A DNA stretch of 64,000 nt, taken from assembly GCA_022846075.1 (NCBI GenBank), contig AP025582.1, forward strand, positions 3,038,001 through 3,102,000. Reading direction: 5' to 3'. Under the pieces are notes generated by a model, which saw nothing but the letters and a program-made list of their open reading frames with translations, was not told the origin of the DNA and ran no database searches. The stretch is from Oscillospiraceae bacterium. GTDB taxonomy: Bacteria > Bacillota > Clostridia > Oscillospirales > Oscillospiraceae. The stretch's first letter is position 1. Each line of letters opens with the position of its first letter. Shown here in pieces: positions 53,418-63,392 of the stretch. A program made the translations under genes and the position numbers.

Positions 53418-54599
53418 TCACATGGCCGCCCGGTAGATGGCCTTCATATCCTCCACCCGGAGCGTCTTTACGGCCCCCATCTCCCCGTGGGCGGTGACGC
53501 CGCACTTCTCGGCCATCTCGGCGATCTGCTCCTCGGTGGGCTCCACCCCCAGCTCCCGGAGGCTGGTGGGCATGCGGATGGAGCGGTAGTAGTCCTCCAT
53601 GGCCTCGATGCCCTTGAGGGCGGTGGCCTTGTCGTCCCCCTGGGGCTCCACCCCCAGCACCTCCACGGCGAACCGGGCGAAGCGGCCGGGCTGGGCGTCC
53701 ATCACGTACCGGGCCCAGCTCCCCCAGATGGCGGTGAGCCCCGCGCCGTGGGCCACGTCGAACAGGCCTCCCAGCTCGTGCTCCAGCTTGTGGGTGGACC
53801 AGTCCCCTCCCCCGGTGCCGCAGCCGGTGAGGCCGTTGTGGGACAGGCTCCCCGCCCACATGACCTCGGCCCGGGCCTGGTAGTTCCCCGGCTCCTTCAC
53901 CAGGACCAGTGAGGCGTCGATCACCGTCCGCATCAGTCCCTCGGCCAGGGCGTCGGTGAGGGCCATGGGCTGGGCCTGGTCGTTGAAATACCGCTCCATG
54001 GTGTGCATCAGGATATCGGCGCAGCCGCAGGCGGTCTGATAGTCGGGCAGGGTCATGGTCAGCTCCGGGTCCATGATGGCGAACTTGCAGCGGCACAGGT
54101 CGCTGGAGTAGCCCCGCTTGACCCAGCCGTCCTCATTGGTGATGACGGAGGAGTCGCTCATCTCGCTGCCGGCGGCGGCGATGGTCAGCACCGTCCCGAT
54201 GGGCAGGCAGCCGGTGGGGGCGCGCTTGAAGTCGTAGAAATCCCAGACGTCCCCGCCGCTGGCCACCCCGTAGCCGATGGCCTTGGCCGAGTCGATGACG
54301 CTGCCGCCCCCGATGGGCAGGAGGAAGTCCACCCCCTCCTTCTCACACAGGGCGATCCCCTCCCGCACCAGGGACAGACGGGGATTGGGCACCACGCCGC
54401 CCAGCTCCACGTGGGCCACCCCGGCGGCCTCCAGAGAGGCCTTCACCCGGTCCAGCAGACCGCTTTTCCGCACGCTGCCGCCGCCGAAGTGGAGGAGGAC
54501 CTTGGTCCCCCCCTGGGCCTTCACCAGCTCGCCCACCTGATCCACGGTCCCCTTACCGAATACCACGCGGGTGGGGGTATAGTAGTTGAAATTCACCAT
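53418..54599 (-). CDS. Iron-containing alcohol dehydrogenase (butanol dehydrogenase type)
   Basis: A 393-residue NAD(P)-dependent enzyme. N-terminal part: FNYYTPTRVVFGKGTVDQV and the dinucleotide segment PIGGGSVIDSAKAIGYG. The metal site follows: DYQTACGCADILMHTMERYF (Asp and His) and, in the C-terminal half, HELGGLFDVAHGAGL (two His). Length and sequence are those of YugJ/BdhA, which reduce butanal or other aldehydes during fermentation. Start: ATG after AAGGAGCG. It lies 22 bases after the phosphoesterase gene and probably belongs to that transcript, or has its own promoter. Confidence 0.94.
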   Translation of the reverse strand: MVNFNYYTPTRVVFGKGTVDQVGELVKAQGGTKVLLHFGGGSVRKSGLLDRVKASLEAAGVAHVELGGVVPNPRLSLVREGIALCEKEGVDFLLPIGGGSVIDSAKAIGYGVASGGDVWDFYDFKRAPTGCLPIGTVLTIAAAGSEMSDSSVITNEDGWVKRGYSSDLCRCKFAIMDPELTMTLPDYQTACGCADILMHTMERYFNDQAQPMALTDALAEGLMRTVIDASLVLVKEPGNYQARAEVMWAGSLSHNGLTGCGTGGGDWSTHKLEHELGGLFDVAHGAGLTAIWGSWARYVMDAQPGRFARFAVEVLGVEPQGDDKATALKGIEAMEDYYRSIRMPTSLRELGVEPTEEQIAEMAEKCGVTAHGEMGAVKTLRVEDMKAIYRAAM

Positions 54600-54621
54600 T
54601 GCCGCTCGCTCCTTTTCCAGT

Positions 54622-55716
54622 TTATTTTAATTTACCCAGATACCATCCGGTGGCCCCGTCCTTCTTCGCCAGGGCCCCCCGGCTGGTCTGTCTCACGATG
54701 CTCAGCCGCTCCCCCGCCTTCACCGGCAGGCGGTAGTCGGTGGAGTCCTCACAGTGCCAGCCCTCGTCCCCCTCCCGCAGGTAGTCGGTGAGGATATCCA
54801 GCACCCGGCCGCTCTCCACGTGGCGGCAGCGGCAGAACTCCGCCCCCCGCTCCAGCACCTCCACCCGGCTGCGTCCCCAGCGGATGTTGATGGGGTCCGC
54901 CGACGGCTCCTGGCTGTCCAGGGCGGTCATCACCGGGTTGCCGTCATAGGCCGCGTAGGAGAATTCCCCGCCCGGCTCCTCCGGCAGGATGAGGGCGTTG
55001 AGCTGGCCGTCCATCTTCAGGGTGCATCCCCCGTCGATGCTGGCGATGTGCCTATCATGGAGGAAGATGGGCTTGGCGGAGGGGATATCTCCCCGGTACA
55101 GGGTCACCGGCCAGTGCCCCACCACCACCCACCGGCGGAAGGAGCGGCCCTGGTCCAGAAAGGCGTCGTTCTTCATGCACTGGTGGGCGGAGAGCTCCTC
55201 CAGCCCCTCCTCCCGGGGCACGCCGCCGTGGACGAAGAGGTAGTCATCGCTGAGGTAGATGGTGGGCAGGCTCCGCAGAAAGGCCAGCTCCCCGGGGAAA
55301 GCCCGGGCGATGGCCCGCCGGGCCTGGGGGTAGTCCTCCGGCGTCTCGATGGCCGCCCCCGCCGCGTGGGCCATCTTCACCACGGCGCACTTCTCCCCCC
55401 ACATCTGAAAATACCGGGGATAAAAGGTCTCAGGGATGTTCCTCCCCCCGTCCAGGAAGGCGGGGGTGATGTCGTCGCAGTTGCCCATGAGGGTGTACAC
55501 CGTGTGGGTCCTGGACAACTCCATCACATATTGCAGGGTCTCCAGCCCGCCCTCAGATTTTTCCAGGATGTCCCCCAGGACAATGAGGATATCCTCTTTG
55601 GAAAAGGAGACCTTTTCCAAAAGCCCCTTCAGAAAGGGCAGGTTGCCGTGGATGTCGCTGATGACCAGCACCCGCCGCCCGGGGGGCAGGCGGATGGGTC
55701 TGACCGTGGCTCTCAC
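54622..55716 (-). CDS. Calcineurin-like metallophosphoesterase with C-terminal SH3-like tail
   Basis: A 364-residue enzyme. The metallophosphatase blocks are RRVLVISDIHGNLPFL (Asp, His), ILIVLGDILEKSEGG (Asp), LMGNCDD (Asn) and, later, FVHGGVPREEG and VVGHWPVTLYRGD (His). The C-terminal 35-40 residues (YRLPVKAGERLSIVRQTSRG, then WYLGKLK) look like a small SH3-type barrel, unusual for this class. I choose a GTG start at 55716: it lies 4 bases after the prmA stop and no better start is in frame, so translation is probably coupled. Substrate: phosphoprotein or dinucleotide, unknown. Confidence 0.82.
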   Translation of the reverse strand: MRATVRPIRLPPGRRVLVISDIHGNLPFLKGLLEKVSFSKEDILIVLGDILEKSEGGLETLQYVMELSRTHTVYTLMGNCDDITPAFLDGGRNIPETFYPRYFQMWGEKCAVVKMAHAAGAAIETPEDYPQARRAIARAFPGELAFLRSLPTIYLSDDYLFVHGGVPREEGLEELSAHQCMKNDAFLDQGRSFRRWVVVGHWPVTLYRGDIPSAKPIFLHDRHIASIDGGCTLKMDGQLNALILPEEPGGEFSYAAYDGNPVMTALDSQEPSADPINIRWGRSRVEVLERGAEFCRCRHVESGRVLDILTDYLREGDEGWHCEDSTDYRLPVKAGERLSIVRQTSRGALAKKDGATGWYLGKLK

Positions 55717-55720
55717 CCTC

Positions 55721-56671
55721 TCACCCCGGCCGGCCGGCCCTGGCGGCCAGTGCGCACCAGCCGTCCCGCTCCAGCCGCTCCAAAATCTCCAGGCCGTTCT
55801 TTTCGAGGGCGCCGGCCACCTCGTCCGCCCGACTGTCGATGATGCCGGAGCACAGGAAGGTCCCGCCGGGCGCCAGGACCCGGTGGACCTGGGCGGAGAG
55901 GGGGATGATGACGTCGGAGACGATGTTGGCCAGGACGATCTCATAGGGCCCCGCCTGGACCAGTTCCTCCACCAGCCCGGCGTCGGAGAGCACGTCCCCC
56001 GCCCGGACGGTGTACCGGTCCCGGCCGATGCCGTTGAGCTGGGCGTTTTCGTAGGCCACACCCACCGCCTTGGGGTCGATATCCACCCCCATAGCCTCCC
56101 CGGCCCCCAGGTTCAGGGCGGCCACGGACAGAATGCCGCTGCCGCAGCCCAGATCCAGCACCTTCTGTCCGGGGATCACCCGCCCCTCCAGCAGGCCCAG
56201 GCAGAGCTGAGTGGAGGCGTGGGAGCCGGTGCCGAAGGTGAGGCCGGGGTTCAGATAGACCGCCGTACGCCCCTGGGGCACGGGTTTGCCCCGCTCCCAC
56301 TCGGGGACGATATACATCCGCTCCCCCACCGCCATGGGCTGATAGTATTTCTGCCAGCCGTAGGCCCAGTCCTCCTCCTTGAGGGGGGCCGTGGACACGG
56401 GGTTGCCGATCCCCTCCAGGGCGGCCGCCATCTGCGCCCGGCCCTCCTCGTCGTTGGGGACGTAGAACTTGATCCGGGCCACGCCCTTCATCCGCTCCAG
56501 CAGGGCGTCGTCCACGTAGTCCCAGTACTGCCGGTTCTCCTCCAGAAAAACCTTGAAGTCGGTCTCGTCCTCCAGCACCAGCCCCTCGGCCCCGTTCATG
56601 GTGAGCCGGGCCGCCAGGGTCTCCATCTCCTCGTCGCTGGTCTCCACCGTCACTTCCAGCCAGTTATCCAT
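55721..56671 (-). CDS. prmA: Ribosomal protein L11 methyltransferase PrmA
   Basis: A 316-residue SAM-dependent methyltransferase. N-terminal substrate domain (MDNWLEVTVETSDEEMETLAA), then the catalytic domain with LTFGTGSHASTQLCLGLL, LDLGCGSGILSVAAL (SAM loop) and IVLANIVSDVI, all PrmA-specific. It trimethylates L11, which is dispensable in many bacteria. Start: ATG at 56671 after AAGGAGGAG. A hairpin with a T run lies just upstream, so transcription may begin between degV and prmA or come through partial read-through. Confidence 0.95.
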   Translation of the reverse strand: MDNWLEVTVETSDEEMETLAARLTMNGAEGLVLEDETDFKVFLEENRQYWDYVDDALLERMKGVARIKFYVPNDEEGRAQMAAALEGIGNPVSTAPLKEEDWAYGWQKYYQPMAVGERMYIVPEWERGKPVPQGRTAVYLNPGLTFGTGSHASTQLCLGLLEGRVIPGQKVLDLGCGSGILSVAALNLGAGEAMGVDIDPKAVGVAYENAQLNGIGRDRYTVRAGDVLSDAGLVEELVQAGPYEIVLANIVSDVIIPLSAQVHRVLAPGGTFLCSGIIDSRADEVAGALEKNGLEILERLERDGWCALAARAGRPG

Positions 56672-56685
56672 GGTCTCCTCCTTAC

Positions 56686-56714
56686 AAAAGGCGGCGGGGT
56701 TTTCCCCCGCCGCC
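56686..56714 (-). terminator. Hairpin with T run between degV and prmA
   Basis: Minus strand: stem GGCGGCGGGG / CCCCGCCGCC with an A-rich loop, then TTTTG, directly before the prmA ribosome site. It may end the degV transcript or attenuate prmA. Confidence 0.75.
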
Positions 56715-56760
56715 CTGGTTGAAAACTCTGATTCGATTGTACTGTATCCAACCCCCGGTG

Positions 56761-57633
56761 TCAACGAGGGCTTCCCAGGAAAAACAGCGCCACGCAGCCG
56801 GGACCCGTGTGGGCGCCGATGACCGGGCCGATGTTGTTGTAGCGGGTCCCCTGGGTCCCGTACTGGGCCTGGATCTGGTCCCCCACGTACCGGGCGTCCT
56901 CCTCACATTCGCTGTGGCTGATGAAAATGGTCTGGCCGGCCAGGTCCTCGCCCAGCTCCCCCGCCTTTTTCACCAGGTAGTCCAGGGCCCCCTTCCGGCC
57001 CCGGGCCTTGGCCACGTTGACCAGCTTGCCCTCGTCGTCCACGTGGATGATGGGCTTGATGGAGAGCATGGAGCCCACCACCGCCGTGGCGGCGGAGATC
57101 CGCCCGCCCCGCTTGAGGTACATCAGATCGTTCACCGTGACCCAGTGGCAGATGCGCAGCTTGTTGGCCTCGCACCAGTCCCGCACCGCCTCGATGCTCT
57201 CCCCGGCCTTCTGCCGCTGGGCGGCGTAAGAGACCAGGAGCCCCTGTCCCAGGGAGGCGCACAGGGTGTCCACCACGTAGATCTTCCGATCCGGGAAGCT
57301 CTCCCGCAGCTCCCCGGCGGCCAGATTGGCGGCCTGGCAGGTGGCGGAGAGCCCGGAGGAGAAGGCCAGGATCAACACGTCCTTCCCCTTCTCCAGCTCG
57401 GGGGTGAGAAATTCCACGTACTGGTGGACGTTGACGGCGGCGGTGGTGGCCATCTCCCCCTCCGCCAGGAGTTGATAGAACTCCTTGGCGCTCATGTCCC
57501 GGTCGTCGGGGTAGTTCTTCAGGGTGGTGCCCCGGATGATGAAGGACAGGGGGAGGACGCTGACCCCCAGCTCCTCCACCATGCTCTGGCTCAAATCCCC
57601 CGAGGAATCGGTGACGATCATATACTCACTCAT
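56761..57633 (-). CDS. DegV family fatty-acid-binding protein
   Basis: A 290-residue DegV protein. N-terminus MIVTDSSGDLSQSMVEELGV, the lipid site GEMATTAAVNVHQY and later FSSGLSATCQAANLAA and KPIIHVDDEGKLVNV are family motifs. In Gram-positive bacteria the family (FakB) presents fatty acids to the kinase FakA for membrane lipid synthesis; no FakA gene is near. Its start overlaps the stop of the DUF1836 gene by 8 bases. Confidence 0.92.
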   Translation of the reverse strand: MSEYMIVTDSSGDLSQSMVEELGVSVLPLSFIIRGTTLKNYPDDRDMSAKEFYQLLAEGEMATTAAVNVHQYVEFLTPELEKGKDVLILAFSSGLSATCQAANLAAGELRESFPDRKIYVVDTLCASLGQGLLVSYAAQRQKAGESIEAVRDWCEANKLRICHWVTVNDLMYLKRGGRISAATAVVGSMLSIKPIIHVDDEGKLVNVAKARGRKGALDYLVKKAGELGEDLAGQTIFISHSECEEDARYVGDQIQAQYGTQGTRYNNIGPVIGAHTGPGCVALFFLGSPR

Positions 57634-58183
57634 GTTTTAGTTTCCTTTCGGCTCTTTTGGATTTTTCCGGCCGCGCCGGTTGACTTTGGCGAATGAGGTC
57701 GATGACCCGCTCACAGGCCAGCTTGTCGGCATAGCTGCGCATGGCCAGGGACAGGGCCAACTGGGGCAGGTCCTCCTGACCGCAGTCCGTATCCAGCCGT
57801 TGGGCGGTGTCCTTCAGCGCCCGGTCCAGCTCCTCCCGGAACCGGTCGTACATCTCCCGGGCCTCCCCCTCGGCGTGGGCGGCGGCCAGCAGCCCCGCGT
57901 CCCGCACGGGCAACACCTGCTTGAGGGCGCAGATGGCGGTCAGGTAGGCCAGATGGACCTTGGAATACCGCTTCCCCTCCGCCCGGGGCAGCAGCCCGTC
58001 CTTGATATAGTTGTTCACCATGGCGGAGGTCAGCCGTTCCGCCTCCCCGTACTGGATCAGCTGCCGGGGCATATAGCCGATGACCTGATCCATATAAAGG
58101 CTCAGATCGGGAAGGTTCTCCCAGTCCGACGGCCGCTCTTCCTCCAGCCGCCGCTTGAGTTCTTCCAGCTCTTCCAAAGCCAT
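57626..58183 (-). CDS. DUF1836 domain protein
   Basis: A 185-residue protein. The central DUF1836 part is MPRQLIQYGEAERLTSAMVNNYIKDGLLPRAEGKRYSKVHLAYL, which resembles a MerR-type winged helix and suggests DNA binding. There is a basic C-terminus (PARPEKSKRAERKLKHE). I place the start at the ATG at 58183; the GGAGGG ahead of it ends almost at the ATG, an unusually short spacing, so an alternative start 18 codons upstream (58237) cannot be excluded. Overlaps degV by 8 bases. A role in controlling degV or lipid genes is only suggested by position. Confidence 0.78.
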   Translation of the reverse strand: MALEELEELKRRLEEERPSDWENLPDLSLYMDQVIGYMPRQLIQYGEAERLTSAMVNNYIKDGLLPRAEGKRYSKVHLAYLTAICALKQVLPVRDAGLLAAAHAEGEAREMYDRFREELDRALKDTAQRLDTDCGQEDLPQLALSLAMRSYADKLACERVIDLIRQSQPARPEKSKRAERKLKHE

Positions 58184-58370
58184 CCCTCCGTGGTTTTTAA
58201 AATCACAGGATAAAATAACAAAATGATTATACCACATTGGCGGGAAGTTAGTAAAGCCTGGAACATCAAGATTTCAGGCTTTTGGCATCACATAACAAGA
58301 TTATTTTGCTTTGGGAGGGCCGTTCCGTTTGATTGCTGCCTGGTTGCACGTCGGGACGTGCGGCCTTCTG

Positions 58371-58407
58371 GGGATGTTTCTTTTCCCGGGGAAAAGAAAC
58401 ATCCCCC
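58371..58407. repeat. Long near-perfect palindrome
   Basis: Arms of 18 bp (58371-58388 and 58390-58407, GGGGATGTTTCTTTTCCC and complement) around a single base, with the pairing continuing into the flanks (TCTG/CAGA). No T run follows, so it is not an ordinary terminator. It could be a mobile-repeat relic or a strong RNA hairpin. Confidence 0.75.
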
Positions 58408-58574
58408 AGACCCCCAAAGAAAAGTCTCTTGTGCTGACTTGCTCGCAGATTCCCTTCCCAGTAGAAAGTCTATTGCCCGAAGGAGGGGGGAAAAACACGG
58501 GAGTGTCTGTGCGACACGCAGTCCCCCTTGCACCGCTGCCGCTGACGTGTTCTTGACAGAAGGTTGGTCTTTAG

Positions 58575-58624
58575 CCTTCCCCTCGGGGGAAGGTGGCAGC
58601 CCGAAGGGCTGACGGATGAGGGGA
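58575..58624 (+). repeat. REP-like unit A
   Basis: Two small stems in series: CCTTCCCC-GGGGAAGG and CAGCCC-GAA-GGGCTG, ending GGATGAGGGGAA. This type of unit is, from memory, frequent between genes in Oscillospiraceae. It faces unit B, 38 bases away. Confidence 0.6.
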
Positions 58625-58662
58625 ACTGGGGACACGGGAAAAGGCTCTGCTACACTGATACG

Positions 58663-58710
58663 TTCCCCTCATCAGTCTCGCTTCGCTCGACAGCTTCCCC
58701 CAGGGGAAGC
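58663..58710 (-). repeat. REP-like unit B (inverted relative to unit A)
   Basis: Begins TTCCCCTCATC, the complement of the end of unit A, and ends in the stem GCTTCCCC-CA-GGGGAAGC. The two units together could fold as one long cruciform (BIME-like). Confidence 0.6.
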
Positions 58711-58790
58711 CTAATTGCCAAATTTCCCCCGCCCCTTGCAGGGGCCGCTGTCCCCAGCGCCCCGCCTCCCCCCACCCATACGCGGCACAC

Positions 58791-58826
58791 AAAAAAGGCG
58801 CCCTGTCCAAGCCGGACAGGGCGCCT
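58791..58826 (-). terminator. Terminator of ppdK
   Basis: Minus strand: stem AGGCGCCCTGTCC / GGACAGGGCGCCT with a 5-base loop (GGCTT), then TTTTTT. Confidence 0.92.
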
Positions 58827-58838
58827 CTTCAAACCTTC

Positions 58839-61472
<2,634 letters not shown>

Positions 61473-61533
61473 GGGTCAGTCCTCCTTGTTTTTCACTCTA
61501 GGCATCCAGAATGTACCGCTGCGCTTGCTCTTT

Positions 61534-61561
61534 ATTATATCATTCTCACAAATAAAAGCAA
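61534..61561 (-). promoter_or_regulatory. Promoter of ppdK
   Basis: Minus strand: TTGCTT, 16 bases, TATAAT, with the ATG 61 bases beyond the -10. Confidence 0.75.
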
Positions 61562-61615
61562 GGAAACATTTTCTGTTTTAGTAAACTCCTTATTCTGTTT
61601 ATTTCCCCTTTTTTC

Positions 61616-62353
61616 TTACAATTTCTCATTTTGAAACGGTTCCAGCCACTTGGCCGCCGACCGGCTCATTTCCCTGGAAAAGTCGGACTGGTACTTGCGC
61701 CGGCAGAAGGCATCCACCCAGTCGTCGAAGCTCTTCTGCCCCGTCCTGCCCCCCAGCATGTCCCGCAGCTCCGGCCCCGTCAGGCGGCGGTAGCGGTCCC
61801 GGCACACCAGGTATTTCCCCGCCGCCCGCTGGGGCTTGGGCCGCTCCTTCTGCTGCTGTGTGGGCCAGCCCAGCACCAGCATGGCGGCGGGCACCGCGAA
61901 ATCGGGCAGCCCCAGCAGCTCCCGCACCCGCTCCTGGTGCTCCAGAATGTCCCCGATATAGCAGGAGCCCAGCCCCAGGCTCTCGGCGGCCACCACCACA
62001 TTCTGGGCGGCGATGACGGCGTCGGCCATGGCCAGCAGCAGGTCGCCGGGCCCCGGCTTCCGTGCCTCGGTCCCCGCCTCGCCGTACACGTCCAGCCACC
62101 GCTGGCAGTCGGCGCAGAAGATGAGGACCACCGGGGCCTGGGCGATGAAGGGCTGGTGGTCGCACAGCTCAGCCAGCTCCTCCTTTTCCCCCTGATCCAC
62201 GATGTCCAGGATGGTGTAGAGCTGCTGGCACCCCGCCGTGGGGGCCTGGAAGGCGCACTCCAGCAGAAGCTCCTTCACCTCCGGGGCCACCGGCTCCTGG
62301 GTGTAGGCCCGGACCGACCTGCGGTCAAACAGACTTTGGATGATCTGATTCAT
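61616..62353 (-). CDS. Nitroreductase family oxidoreductase
   Basis: A 245-residue flavin enzyme. The N-terminus IIQSLFDRRSVRAYTQEPV is the FMN-phosphate contact, ECAFQAPTAGCQQLYTIL follows, and the central region has ESLGLGSCYIGDIL (family motif). The C-terminal 60 residues (QKSFDDWVDAFCRRKYQSDFSREMSRS) are typical of the NfsA-like/oxygen-insensitive group of clostridia. It reduces nitro-compounds, quinones or similar using NAD(P)H. It is divergent from an AraC-type regulator at 62592, which may control it. Confidence 0.92.
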   Translation of the reverse strand: MNQIIQSLFDRRSVRAYTQEPVAPEVKELLLECAFQAPTAGCQQLYTILDIVDQGEKEELAELCDHQPFIAQAPVVLIFCADCQRWLDVYGEAGTEARKPGPGDLLLAMADAVIAAQNVVVAAESLGLGSCYIGDILEHQERVRELLGLPDFAVPAAMLVLGWPTQQQKERPKPQRAAGKYLVCRDRYRRLTGPELRDMLGGRTGQKSFDDWVDAFCRRKYQSDFSREMSRSAAKWLEPFQNEKL

Positions 62354-62421
62354 ATCGCTTCACCTCCCCCCTATCCTACCCGCTTTTTTCTCCCGCGTCC
62401 ATCCCCATTCGCGCAATTTGC

Positions 62422-62458
62422 AAAAAAGCCGTCCCGGAGGCCGGGACGGCAGATTTTT
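62422..62458. terminator. Terminator-like hairpin between divergent genes
   Basis: A stem GCCGTCCCGG / CCGGGACGGC with loop AGG, with an A run before it and a T run after it, so it would work on both strands. It lies between genes that point away from each other, where no terminator is needed. Confidence 0.6.
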
Positions 62459-62498
62459 CTTATTTGGCCCCTTGATACCGGGACAAAGGGGCCCCTTC

Positions 62499-62528
62499 TT
62501 GCCATCACCCCGCCGGGCATGGTATGAT
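62499..62528 (+). promoter_or_regulatory. Promoter of the AraC gene next to the nitroreductase
   Basis: TTGCCA, 18 bases, TATGAT, 63 bases before the ATG. Confidence 0.6.
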
Positions 62529-62591
62529 AGCCGCAGCGGCGCCTGGCGCCTGTGGGATGCGGTATCATTTTATGACGGAGGAGGGGATTTT

Positions 62592-63392
62592 ATGGAGCTG
62601 AGCTTTCGGGGCGCCCATGACCGCCGTTTTCTGCGGACCCCCACCCATATCTATCTCCTCCCCCACCCGGCCCTCCGGCCCATGGTGGCCCACTACACCC
62701 TCTGTCTGGCCGGGCCGGTGGCCCCCCACGGGACGGCGTTGACCCTCATTCCAGACGCCAGCGGATGTCTGGTCTTTGATCTGGGCCCCGGGGGCCTGAA
62801 GGGCCGCATGTACGGCCCCACCACCCAGACGGTCACCGTCCAGAACGATCTGGGCCAATGTCCCTTCCGGTTTTTCGTGGAGTGCCGCCCCGGCGGGCTC
62901 TACGGTCTCACCGGCCTGCCCCAGTGGGAGCTGGCCGACCGGGTCTGGCCCCTGGCGGACACGGCCCCCGCCCTGGAACGGGCGGTGGCGGAGGCCTTTT
63001 ATTCCAGCCGGGATCTGGACCGCTTCATCACCGCCGTGGACGCCCTGCTCCTCTCCCGGCCCGTCTTCGCCAATCCCGCCGCCCCGCTCCTGGCCGGGAT
63101 GGCCGCCGGGGCGCTGGAGCCGGGGGAGAGCGGCTACTCCCCCCGGCACCTGTCCCGGCTCTTCCGGGAGGGGGCCGGCATGGGCCACAAGGCCTTTCTC
63201 CGGGTCCTGCGGGTCAACGCCGCCGTGCGCCGGCTGTCGGAGGGCGTCCCCTCCCTCACCGCCCTGGCCCAGGAGCTTGGCTATTACGACCAGTCCCACT
63301 TCATCCACGACTTCCGTTCCGTCTGCGGCCTTACCCCAGGCGCCTACACCGGGCGGCTGGAGGATTTCTACAATGAGCCGCTGAAGCTCTGA
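62592..63392 (+). CDS. AraC family regulator (DUF6597-type N-terminus)
   Basis: A 266-residue regulator. The N-terminal 150 residues (HIYLLPHPALRPMVAHYTLC, then DASGCLVFDLGPGG) match the DUF6597 sensor module of AraC proteins. The C-terminal double helix-turn-helix is QELGYYDQSHFIHDFRSVCGLTPGAY. Start: ATG after GGAGG. Its last 25 bases overlap the convergent alr gene. It probably controls the divergent nitroreductase, but no operator was recognised. Confidence 0.88.
   Translation: MELSFRGAHDRRFLRTPTHIYLLPHPALRPMVAHYTLCLAGPVAPHGTALTLIPDASGCLVFDLGPGGLKGRMYGPTTQTVTVQNDLGQCPFRFFVECRPGGLYGLTGLPQWELADRVWPLADTAPALERAVAEAFYSSRDLDRFITAVDALLLSRPVFANPAAPLLAGMAAGALEPGESGYSPRHLSRLFREGAGMGHKAFLRVLRVNAAVRRLSEGVPSLTALAQELGYYDQSHFIHDFRSVCGLTPGAYTGRLEDFYNEPLKL

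Larger units (their letters stand above)
58184..58838. other. Repeat-rich intergenic region without a gene
   Basis: 655 bases between two genes transcribed in the same direction. I see no credible reading frame: the open frames have no ribosome site and no family features. It holds GCACGTC-GG-GACGTGC (58347-58362), a long palindrome (58371-58407), two REP-like units in opposite orientation (58575-58624 and 58663-58710) and the ppdK terminator at the right end. Confidence 0.7.

Noticed and set aside
58223-58635. Several 65-130 codon frames in the gap left of ppdK
   Set aside because: They run through palindromes and REP-like repeats and have no ribosome sites.
58371-58710. CRISPR array
   Set aside because: Only two related units, facing each other, without regular spacers or cas genes.
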